Source of the DNA: Aurelia coerulea
Taxonomy: Eukaryota; Cnidaria; Scyphozoa; Semaeostomeae; Ulmaridae
Direction: 5' to 3'
NCBI GenBank assembly: GCA_039566865.1
Contig: CM076947.1
Coordinates: 4,409,501 to 4,473,500 of the forward strand
DNA length: 64,000 bases
The position numbers and the translations under genes were made by a program. Below are positions 34,113 through 44,640 of this stretch, in pieces (position 1 is the stretch's first letter; each line of letters begins with the position of its first letter). The notes below the pieces were generated by a model. That model ran no database searches. It was not told where the DNA came from and worked only from the letters and a program-made list of their open reading frames with translations.

Positions 34113-35182
34113 CCAATATAAAATTTTACAAAGACGAGATTACCTAAAACAACACTTACAAACTACTTTACTACACTACAAGGACGATGCCATGAGGAGC
34201 AGAAGACCATGACTACCCCATGGCTATAACATAGAAAACAGGTAACTAAAAACTAAATCTAAATATACAAACAAGTACTAATACATAGGGCTACGCATAT
34301 ACAATTTCTACTATAAATACTAGAGTCGGGTTCACATTGGATGTAGGGCAACTTCTGTGTTTTGGATGTATCAGTTTAGTGTCACCTTGGACAGACGCTA
34401 AAATTTTACTGAACTCAGGAATTAAGTGTGAGTTAAAACTGTCGTCTGCACTATCATAACACTGAATTACCCAACATCCAATGTGAAACAGGCGTAAAAC
34501 AAGTGAACAAAAAATGAAAAAAAAAAAGAGAAAAGGACTTAGTGACTGAGTGGCGTGAAACAAACTTTTCAGATCCATTTTAATCAAACCGACCTGTTTT
34601 GCGGATGAAATCTAGTGTCAGTTCGAGTATATATTTGTTGATTTCGTTAGACAGATCTTTATCCCCATACAATAGAATCTGAACAAGAACGTCGTTAGAG
34701 AGGCTGTTTATTTCTACAAATGGTCGTAATAATACCGAAACTCCAGCGAGAAGATCTCGTCGTTGAACATCAAATGAAGGGCAAAGCAACAAAAAGTGCT
34801 CCGTGTCCTCAATACCGTCATTCGTTGGACACATAGGGTTAACAGTGTCCCTAAAATTGTGCTTGAATTTGTGAAAATTTAGTCTGCTGAGACCAACCCT
34901 TATTTGGGAAAGATATGAAAGGCCTATTGGGTCATGAATACCAAAGACAGGTTTTGCAGGGGGGCGAATTATTGATAGAAGCTTTGTCTTAAAGACAGCA
35001 ACAGATGGTGCTAGCCTGATTTCAGGATCAAGTTTATTCCATTCAGAGGTGCAGTTAGGATAGAAGCTGGACTGAAATTTTTCTGTTCTTGCCCTTATTC
35101 GTCCAATAGCATCCTGATTGCGAAGAGAGTAGCTCGACTGATGAAGTGGTGGGATTGGCTCCTTTTTGAAGAGCCATTTTGA
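34079..35182 (-). mobile_element. 5'-truncated LINE with poly(A) tail
   Basis: A 13-bp duplication AACAGGCCATTTT flanks it (34066-34078 and 35183-35195). A 30-base T run at 34079-34110 is the poly(A) tail of the minus-strand copy. The frame ending at 34580 encodes the region after the reverse transcriptase: GLSYLSQIRVGLSRLNFHKF, then a Cys/His group MCPTNDGIEDTEHFLLLCPS. This layout is typical of CR1/L2-type non-LTR elements. The RT itself is missing through 5' truncation, and the remaining coding part is uninterrupted over about 190 codons. Confidence 0.85.
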
Positions 35183-35433
35183 ACAGGCCATTTTGAAGAG
35201 TACAAAGCACTTTATTTCCCCACAACACGAAACATCCACTATCAAAAGGTCTAAACACGATAATATTGAAACTCTTGCACAAAAAGGAGTCTTCAGATTG
35301 AATTGGGCAATTTACCAAAGTATGCTTTGATTCGAGTATTGTCCTTTTAGTGGAAGGGAGCTCTTGATAATGCAACTGGTATGTGTCTTTATTTTCAGTT
35401 TAATTACTGAATATGATAAAGCCCTGTGGTATC

Positions 35434-36611
35434 TGTAATATTCAAGCTTGTATGCAGACATGCACAAATGCACGTCACACTAAACCTAACCTTTGTACTT
35501 ATGTAATTGTTTATTTGTCTTGTAAATACGTAGATCAGCCCATTTATATTTAGTTCAGATTACCATCCACAGAATGTAGTCGTGTCTGTAAACTCTCTCT
35601 CGTCATCCTTACCCAAGGATATTACATTGGCGACGAGGATAAAGAACCATCAAACTTCTTTCAGAGAAATCTGTTGCGAAGAAAAGACATATTTTGCTTA
35701 TACCACCCGTAGAGGAGAGGTTCATCAGAAATCACGAGAGCTCAGAAAGATAAACAAGCTACCAAACGAAGTTCGAGATGCCCAGTCAAGTACAGCATCT
35801 TGTTCGCATTGTACACGGAGGAGGTCGTAGTTTCTAGTTTGGAAAAACGGGTGAAACACACACAAAGAGCTGTGTAAAGGCCGTCCTTGCGGAGCAACGA
35901 CACAAGATATAACGCTGTTAAGTGAGCATACCTACGAAGAGCTAGGCGTTGTGTCACTTGGAGAATCTTGGAAAACAATTAGGCCTACCATTCGCGAAGA
36001 GCCGAATGCAGAGAGAGAGGCGAATGTGTCAGATCAATTCACTCACAGAAGCTGAGCTGAGGGATGCTGATGCAGAAATGGCTGCAGTAGCCAGCCAAAG
36101 GAAATTCCAAACACTGGTGCAAGGAACTTTTGAAACGCAACGAAGGTTGCAGTTAGAAGGGATTTCGATGAAAGACGAACAATTGAACAACAAGAAGCAA
36201 AACAGGAACAAGTGCAAATATAACACGCTTGATTTGAAAACAATGAAGCAATTAAAGTTATCAAAGAAAAGAGAGGGAGAAGAAAGGCTGAACTCCAGAC
36301 AGGAAAGACTACATTGAATCACATGGACATGTCGCATTATTCTTTATTTTTTCAAGCTATGGACTAGTCGCAAAAGTAAACAGAACATTATTATTTCATT
36401 TCAAAACAAAGGGAGAGATGTAATATTCAAGCTTGTATGCAGACATGCACAAATGCACGTCACACTAAACCTGACCTTTGTACTTATGTAATTGTTTATT
36501 TGTCTTGTAAATACGTAGATCAGCCCATTTATATTTAGTTCAGATTACCATCCACAGAATGTAGTCGTGTCTGTGAACTCTCTCTCGCCATCCTTACCCA
36601 AGGATATTACA
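35434..36611 (+). mobile_element. Complete non-autonomous LTR element (TRIM-like)
   Basis: Two 193-bp LTRs (35434-35626 and 36419-36611) begin TGTAATATTC and end GATATTACA. They differ at about three positions. A 5-bp duplication GTATC lies at 35429-35433 and 36612-36616. A primer-binding site starting TGGCGACGAGGATAAAG follows LTR1, and a polypurine tract AAAGGGAGAGA precedes LTR2. The 790-bp interior has no Gag or Pol; a basic 122-codon frame (35949-36317) has no known motif. Confidence 0.9.
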
Positions 36612-39060
36612 GTATCCCCTTGTTTGTCAAATTGCCCCTGCGCTCATTTCAGACGTTAATTAAGGGAAGCTACACGTGCACTCTTCAAGTAGGTTTTTTT
36701 AGTGTAATTCGTCTCAATCAAAAACCTAGCCTAACTGAATTGCAAGATAGACTGAGATGATTGCTAAGTCCACTTCATTAAGATCAAAGTTTCTCTATTC
36801 ATACTAAGGGCCGGTACCAAAACCTTACAAATTTGCAAAGCAATCTTAACTATGACCAAGAAGTGCTTTTCACAAATATTTTGAAGCACAAAATAGCACG
36901 TAGCCCTGATGGCATTCTGGCTGCAAAGAACAAAAGGGGTAGACCACTACATCTAAATGTCTTACGTAAACCCGAAACTGGAAGCTTGGAGGGCTCATAA
37001 CCATCATTGCAAACACGTAGTGCAAAATTAGAAAAGGTTGAAACATTTGGTGCTAGTGTCTCGCCAAAAGACGATGATGGGGATGTAGTATCTCAAAGGG
37101 CCTCTATCATCAGGCGTGACAAGCCGGGGTTTCTCCAAAGTGCAGTCCAAGCAGGTGTAACAAATTTCAAAAAGTTCAATTGAGCCCAGAGGTAACACTT
37201 GGCCTAAAAAGTCAAATGCCCTTAGATTTATGGAGACTTGTCAAACGAACACGTCAACACAACTTATGGGTTGACCTTATGGGCACAGAATCAAAATTGC
37301 GGGAAGGTCTAAAGGAGCATGGGGAATTTCTTTAAGAGGCTGGCAGTTTTCAGGCAGAAAAGAAGAAAGTTTCTTTTCTGAGAGTCAGAAACATTCTTGA
37401 AGTTATCCAAAAGAGTTTACTTGCACTCCACAGGAATAAGAGACTTATCCCAATCCCAAACACACCAGTAGATTGCCTAAATGTTCTCATAACTGGAGAC
37501 AAGGGTGGCTCTTCCACAAAATGTGTGTTACAATTCCAAAACGGCGAGAGGACGCACTCAGTTAAAACTAGCAAGCAAGCTATTGGGTGTTTTTGATGGA
37601 GCAAGAGATTAATGGTTTTGCATTGTAAACGCTTTTGAATCACTTTATACTGAGCTTCAAAAACTTTCCGATGAAATTTCTGCTTTAAAGTTGCCTTGCC
37701 CCGTTGTCCTGGAATATTCCTCACAACTGCTGCTAACTAAGACCTCTGACTTAACAACTTGCACAAGTAGTATAAGACAACTAGCTAAGACATATCCCCA
37801 TTACTACAATACTCAAAACCTAGGTTACAATGCTCACTGTAAGTCTTGCATGCGAGCTAACAAAGAACCTTTAAGTAGTAATAATGAGCATGGCAATCAT
37901 TTAAAGTCAGTAAAGATATGCTATGGTGGTGACTGGGACTGGCTGGCAAAGTTACTAGGACTGACAGGTCCAAATGGCAAACATTTTTCTATGCACTGCT
38001 TAGTAACCTTGTCAGACATTCAAAAGTGGGTACCACATGCACCTGTTACATTGCAAAGGTATAAGGAGAAGGACCATCAGGAAAAAAAGATATTTTACCG
38101 TAGGCATCTGGAAAACATGGTTGAAAAGGCCAATGGTTCCAATAGCATTGGACATAGGGTTGAGAAATTTCAACTATTTGGAAGCCATAGCCTTTAGCCT
38201 TGACCTGCAGATATTGGAAGCAAAAGGTGCCACAAGTGACCTTTTGGTTTCTTTGCTGGAATCAGTTGAGAAGAAGACATTGGAGTTGGAAGACCTCAAC
38301 AAAGAAATAGCAAGAAAACAACAAGAAAAGAACGATTTAGTGGAGAAGATTCATCAGGAAAAGGAACTAAATGGAAATTTTTACAAAGAACTAATGGCAA
38401 ATTAATAACTACTTCAAATGACGCAATAATTTTCAGAAAACATATATCAAATGAAGAAAAATTAATCAAGGAAATCATCAATTCAATCAAAACAATCGAA
38501 AAATCCATCACTGACATTACTACATTTTTGACCATAACTGATCAAACCATTCAATCAATGAAAGGACCATTCAAGACCCATTAGGACTTGATTCTTGATT
38601 CCATGAAATTAAAGAGGGCTGTCTACCATTCTACTCTGAGAGTATTCATCCCTTCTGGAACAAATGGTACCTACGTATTTCAAAAGCACAAACATTCGCA
38701 AAACGAATTTCAGTCTTGAACTGTAGTCAGTTTTGAAAAGACATCAAAAATGAAGCTCCATGCTGTACATTTGAACACAATTGCAAAGGAACATTTAATT
38801 TTGTTGTTAAAAGTTTGCAAAGTCAGATTCATAAAGATAGATACAGAAGTGGGGCACTTGATTTTGTTGATATGGATGGAATAGGCTTAGATGTCCAGAC
38901 CATTCTTGGTCATTGTTTAAAATTAAATGCAGCCATTTTTGCAGCATTAGAACAGATCTCCTTCACCCCTTCACATGTTTTTTATATGGATATTCAAACA
39001 CTTCTAAATGTTAGATATTTGGATCATCCAATACCAAATGATCATATACACCATTGTATG
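36612..39060 (+). pseudogene. Decayed transposase-like gene of a second family
   Basis: Coherent pieces in changing frames include LITGDKGGSSTKCVLQFQNG (about 37480-37560), then KSVKICYGGDWDWLAKLLG with GPNGKHFSMHCLVTLSDIQK (37900-38030). A coiled-coil piece (EDLNKEIARKQQEKNDLVEK, about 38290-38345) and DGIGLDVQTILGHCLKL (38875-38920) follow. The GGDWDWLAKL...G...HC block parallels the GGDWKFLALV...CVWC block of the gene at 10.8-12.4 kb, so both may share an RNase H-like core. Several stops and frameshifts show it is dead. Confidence 0.5.
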
Positions 39061-39319
39061 GTTTAGAATAGTTGGATATACCAAAGTGGTGTAAAATACA
39101 GGAAACCAATAATAGAAACAATGCGGTGAAGGTCCCATTTCGCCATTGGCAATATTAATAATGTACAAGGGATCTTCAATGTAGGGAAATATTTTGGCGG
39201 GCGAGGAGAGAGAATCCCGAAATCTAAACTTAGGCCGGTTTCCTTTACTGTAAAGTGACCATGCCTCAAGGGTCAAACGTTAACGAAAAGGTACAAACTG
39301 AAGGTTAATCGATGTACAC

Positions 39320-39695
39320 AAGGAAAGGAGGATGATTATCCTCATGAAGATTCAACAATATTTGATGGAGCAGCCTCAGATCAAGCTTTAGACAATGGTG
39401 GTAGTGAGCACGATAGCCAGGATTGACAGGAAGATGGCCAGCCTGCAGTTACAGGATATGAGGTGCGCAAAATTAAAGAGACTCAAGGTTGGCATAAACT
39501 AAGGAATAAGATGTATAAAGTTACAAGTGAAGAGGATTTTCTGGAACAGGATCAACCTTGTATTCACTGTGAAGAGATTCAGCAGCACTACCCAGCCTAT
39601 ATGCCTATTGTTGATGCAAAGAATGTGAAGTCAGACAGTTTATTGCAACAACTGTGCACTTGTTCTCCACAGCACAAGAAACTAGAGGTGTGGCA
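39320..39695 (+). pseudogene. Possible exon of an unrecognised gene, one in-frame stop
   Basis: The plus-strand frame reads EDDYPHEDSTIFDGAASDQA, then a TGA at 39424-39426, then YEVRKIKETQGWHKLRNKMY and a Cys-containing stretch, ending at donor CAA|gtgagt (39695/39696). If an acceptor such as cctgcag or gttacag near 39445-39455 is used, the stop lies outside the exon. The acidic style resembles the micro-exon array at 44.6 kb, but a link is not shown. Family unknown. Confidence 0.3.
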
Positions 39696-39782
39696 AGTGA
39701 GTCAGCCTTTCAATTTGATGTAATATAAGAACCATGTCTAGTTGACATTATTCATTTGGTAACTCTTTCCTATTCTTGGACG

Positions 39783-40937
39783 GCTATTAGAGATCACCCG
39801 CCCCGGCCCTCGGCACCATGGCCCTCGACCCCCACAAATATAGGTATTTCTTTGTTTCATAACTGGCTGCCTGTTCCCGCATTTAAAATGATCCGGAAGG
39901 TGCCGTTCAATCAAAAAATCGCAATGTTCGAAGCCTCCAAGAGCTTAAGAAACTCCTTTCAAGTAAAGTGAGAGAACTTCGAGGGGCCGAGCAGTCATCT
40001 GACTCTCGCAAAACGAGTTGACTATGATTTCCTGAACAAACCACAAATGTACACACGCCACACGCTCCTTCGCATACAATTTGTGCACCTTCGCATTCGT
40101 TCTGGCTAACTGTCACCCTGAAAACCCCTCTTTCCCCTGTTTCAAAATTACGCAGAGTAAATTGTTTGTAAGTAACTCTTTCTAAGAAACTAAACGCACC
40201 GATGGCGAGATGACCATTACCAAGAAAATAGGAAACTCCAAAGACTTTGTTGAAGTAGCTTTTTCCATTTTGTTGAAAGAAGTTAATTCCTCTTTTCACT
40301 TGCTTCTCATAACCTGTGCTTGCTTGTGTCCAAGACATTTATTGAAGGTCAAGGGGATCCCGCCGATTTAAAGAATGTTCGTAAAAAATTTCAAGAGGAT
40401 CCTCCAATATTCTCATTTACATGAGTATTATTCCGTTTTGATTATGGTTTCAAAGTACACTTTACTTCATGCTTATTCATTTTGGTGTCATTTCGCCCAC
40501 TCTAAAAGCTGTCCGTTCCAAAGGGTCAAAAGTGAAGTATAATGTTGAACAGTTTGCGGTCCACATCTTTGAAAATAATGCATCAAAGAATGCAATCATA
40601 TGGACTGTGACTCCCTCGATTGAGTGCGAAGGCACATGAATTGTATGCGAAGGAGCGTGTGGCGTATGTACATTTGTGGTTTGTTAGGTAATCATACTGA
40701 ACTTGTTTTGCGAGACTCAAATGACTGCTCGGCCGCTCAAAGTTCTCTCACTTTGCTTGAAAGGAGTTTCTTAAGCTCTTGGAGGCTTCGAACATTGCGA
40801 TCTTTCGATTGAACGGCACCGTTCGGATCATTTTAAATGTGGGAACAGCCAGACAGTTATGAAACAAAGAAATACCTACATATGTGGGGGCCGAGGGCCA
40901 TGGTGCCGAGGCCAGGGGGCCAGTGATCTCTAATAGC
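39783..40937. mobile_element. Inverted-repeat element with about 300-bp arms
   Basis: GCTATTAGAGATCAC at 39783 pairs with GTGATCTCTAATAGC ending at 40937. Arms pair through CCCTCGGCACCATGGCC, GAAACAAAGAAATACCT and CCTCCAAGAGCTTAAGAAAC to about 40080/40640. No target duplication is seen. The 143-codon minus-strand frame inside (39907-40338) has no recognisable motif and runs through an arm. Confidence 0.7.
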
Positions 40938-42511
40938 GTAATGGAAGTACCCCCGGGATTATAAGAAACCCAATAAAGAGGTTATGATATAATATGTCAG
41001 CAGATGTGACATTTTATTTTGTTCTTAAGAAATCTGGTTGGGAAATTCTTTCCTGTCTTTCATACTCTAGAATGTGAAAAAGTCATGAATATTATTAAGA
41101 ATGTGTTAGCATTCTTAAAAAGTCTGATTGTGTTAGTGTTGGCAAGGCCTGTGCTGTATGTATGTATGTATGCAGTCTTTGAAATAATGTTTCTTAGTAC
41201 AACAGGTGTGTTCTACAGTATTTATTCTATTTGGAGAAATCCATTACTTCTTATATGTTCAACAAAGTTTTATATTCTTGATTCCCCTAAACCATTTACT
41301 TCTTGTCAGCCTTTGTTTTCTTTTTATGTGCTTTCTACTCTCCTTCTTTTTTCCTTTAGTTCTTTTCTAATTCCTTTTTCTTGAAAGAGGCTTTGATCTA
41401 CTGTTTCCTTGGCATGACTGTGGCAATGAATCTTTCGGTACAATGAAATTAACATCTTCAGAAGAACCAATGCATTCTCATTTCAACAATTTTTTGGCAT
41501 CAAATTAACCCTATTTTGGTCTGGGGGCAAATTCCCCCCCCCCCTTGCAGATTTTGATGAACCAGAAGCTTATTTTTGCATGCAACCTTGAACTAAAATG
41601 TTCAAATGGTGCCTGCTAAGGTCATGGTAAATCATGCTTTTTAGGGGCTGACTACATGGGAACGTAAAACATATAGTGATAGTGAAAGACATAAACACTC
41701 CATTTCATTTATATAATTTTTACTCTGTTCAGACGAGTCCATCCTTATGTATTGAAAATTGAAAATCTTAATCATCAAAACTAAACAAATTACAATAAAC
41801 TCTATTACAAGGTCTGGGTATCACACCACTTTTTTTAAAGTTATTTTTGAAATGAACATATTAATTGTAAAAAGCATGTTATGTCTCTCTTGTCCTACAT
41901 GAGAACTGATTGGCAATTTTTTAATCAACACTATAGTTTACAAAGTGGATTGACAGAGAAAAGCTGCAGAACAGGCCAATGCCCTAAGTTTTGTTTATTT
42001 ATGTTGACCAATGGGTGATCCATTATGCTGGTTATCCATTATTACTTAGCATTACAAGTTGCATTACAGCTAGAGCTGAATGTGGCATATCACTTGTGAT
42101 GCTGACTGTATTTTTTCTATTTGATATCAATTTTATGGTAACTGTTACAGTTCAGATCAACATGGTGTCAAGAAGTCTCATGAGAATGTGAAGAACGCTT
42201 GAAAATGGGTGAAAATAATAACGACATCTTTGGAATTCAAACCCATGCTCAAGTTAAAGTGGACACGCCCTGTATTACAGTATGCTCTCTTAAATTGTCA
42301 AATTTCATCTGTGTGACTAACATCGTTTTTATAGACACTATAATCCCAGTAGGAGTTGTTTTATTCAGCAAACGTATCAGTTGCATTTACGATTACACAA
42401 TCACCAACATGCAATGAACAACATGCTTACTGCATTGCATTCCAAGTCAGCTTTCATCAATCCTTGAGCATCTACAGTAGGATTAAACTTTTGTTATTTA
42501 ATCTGTTTCAG
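40938..42511. other. Stretch without a supported gene
   Basis: AT-rich. A G-run motif beginning TTAACCCTATTTTGGTC lies at 41505-41555. Short hydrophobic frames (for example 41019-41384) look like chance translation of T-rich DNA. Confidence 0.4.
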
Positions 42512-42512
42512 G

Positions 42513-42713
42513 ACATCCTGCTCTTGTGAATGGCTTTGAAAATGCTTCAGAAACCATCAAGCATATTGTGGATTCAAGCCTTCTGTTACCACAAACTGTA
42601 GGAGGGGAGAGCATGGCAGAAGCATTAGCATCAACACCAGAAGGGAATTCAGAGAGATCGTTAAGAGATTCAGATGCTCTGAACCAAAATTCTTTCATTC
42701 AAACCTTGATATG
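42513..42713 (+). CDS. Putative exon of an unrecognised gene
   Basis: Acceptor ttaatctgtttcag and donor ATAT|gtaaga bound a 200-bp exon reading HPALVNGFENASETIKHIVD ... DSDALNQNSFIQTLI. It has the low-complexity, charged style of a disordered region. No family recognised. It may belong to the same plus-strand gene as the micro-exons at 44.3-47.4 kb, but its phase does not join directly to the exon at 44314. Confidence 0.4.
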
Positions 42714-44313
42714 TAAGAAAATGAGGCTCTATTAATCTATTTGTCATGATTGTGTGTGAATGTGTGGTTGTGTGTGATTCTGTGTGATTGTGTGGTTTTG
42801 ATCACTCGTTTTGAGAACTTGTTTTGAGAAAGTTTTGACATATTTTGGTTTTCACAACATGAGAAAAATCGAAAAAATGGATTGAACTTTTTATTGTAAG
42901 CCTCAGGGTTTGTACTTTTTCTATTCCATATTGAATTCAGTATTTTTATTTCAAACGTAACTGGCAAAACCTGGCTTTAATTGCATCATAAGTTTGGTAT
43001 TGACATACTGTAGGCTATATACTGTCATATTCAATTATATTCATAACATGAATGAACCAGAACCTTGTGACTAATGTTCAGATTTTGGAAGTCAAAGTGT
43101 ACCTATTGACCACCTCAAGCAGACAATTGTTAGCCATGCCACTGGTGGCCGGCATATAAAAGGTTTCTGGCTTGACATCACCAACAGACCAAGATGGTGG
43201 CACCCAACAGTTCCATTTGCATCCCCAAATGGACGTCCAATTCAGGGTGAAGGTTTTCAAACTAATGGTATACGTTTTCTGTGCTGGTTTTGTCCAGTTG
43301 GTTTTTTATGCAATTAAGAATCCTCTATTCCAAAAGATAGAAAAAATATACCGTAGATCAATGCAGGGAGGATAGGAAATAGATATTGTTTGTATTTAAA
43401 TTTGCTCTATGAAATGAATCATCTCCCGAAACGCTATGAAAGCAAACAAAGTATAAGATGATCTTCCCACGTATGGCTCTTGTGATATTGTAATGCCCTC
43501 CAATGGTCAACAAAGTGTCTGATTGTGCATATGATCTTATTTAAAAAAAGGAAGTATTGTGGAATTTTGTCTTGCTCTATAGGTAGATACATAACACCTG
43601 CACAAGTGAGAAAGGTTGCTGACAGTTTGCGCTGATACATACAAAAAGGGGAACATTTGAGGTAAACATCAATGCCTTCTCTGAACAAATTTGTCTCTTT
43701 GCATTATCTATCAGTCAATGAATGACAGCTCCGTTGATAAAATATGACTCTGGTAAGTATTTTTCTATCATGTTTAGGTATATGAAAGGAATGGACTATT
43801 CTACTCTATTAAATTGATATTTTGTATTATTTGTACGCCAACTTCAAGTTATTCCAATGTATTGTTATTGGTCATAGGTGCATAAATGGTCTGAATACAA
43901 AAACTGCAATGAGGGATTTGCTTGAGAAATTTTTGTCAGTTTTACGATTTTCAATTCCATTTCATCAGGTTTCAGATACAATAAACCATTCATGTTACTG
44001 AAGCTCTGTATCACCTTTTCATGGAAACGTTTTATACCAATTGGGAGACCACTCATAACAATAGCAATGAGCATTGAGGATGAGGATGAGGAGATAGTGT
44101 CCCAACATCATTTTGCAGCAACTGCACACCTTTCTGTCACAGCCTTGTGGTTGGATGTATGCTTCTATTATTAAGATAATTTAGCTTTGAAGCTGCTGAT
44201 GTAAAACATTAATGTAGTGATTATTTAAAAAATATGTAAGGTTGCGGTTTAGCTTCTCTAATACCACGGCATTGGCACCTTGCCTAATTTATGTACATCT
44301 TTTCTTTTTTAAG
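42714..44313. other. Intron-like stretch with a possible exon
   Basis: A TGTG-rich tract lies at 42745-42800. Around 43980-44155 a plus-strand stretch (AMSIEDEDEEIVSQHHFAAT) sits between a possible acceptor (ggtttcag) and a possible donor GAT|gtatgc. It may be an exon, with weak support. Confidence 0.3.
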
Positions 44314-44368
44314 TGTGGCTGCAAATGACAATGCCACATCGGAAGAAACCGAATCAGATATCATACAA
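44314..44368 (+). CDS. Exon upstream of the micro-exon array
   Basis: The exon is 55 bp, after a strong acceptor (cttttcttttttaag) and before donor CAA|gtaata. It encodes VAANDNATSEETESDIIQ, acidic and of low complexity. It ends in phase 0, which matches the phase of the duplicated exons starting at 44641. Confidence 0.5.
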
Positions 44369-44640
44369 GTAATAAGCAATTTTATTAGATTATTTCAGTA
44401 TGTTTTATTTTTATCAACCCAACATGACCAGAAACAAGGATAGTTTTTTTTCTCAAGATATGCAGGTATAAATGAAATTGTATTAAAGCAATGGCAACTT
44501 GGCTATGGTTGTATTAATTGTATCATAAAAGATAGGTAGTCACAAAGATTACAATTTTATGACGTTGAATATAGCTGTAAGTTGTTTTTTCAGGAAGAAT
44601 AATAGGTTATTCAATGGTAACGTATTAAATTCCTCCCAAG

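Noticed and set aside
39907..40338. 143-residue minus-strand frame
   Set aside because: It runs through one arm and the centre of an inverted-repeat element, and part of it is repeated from the other arm (40624-40812).
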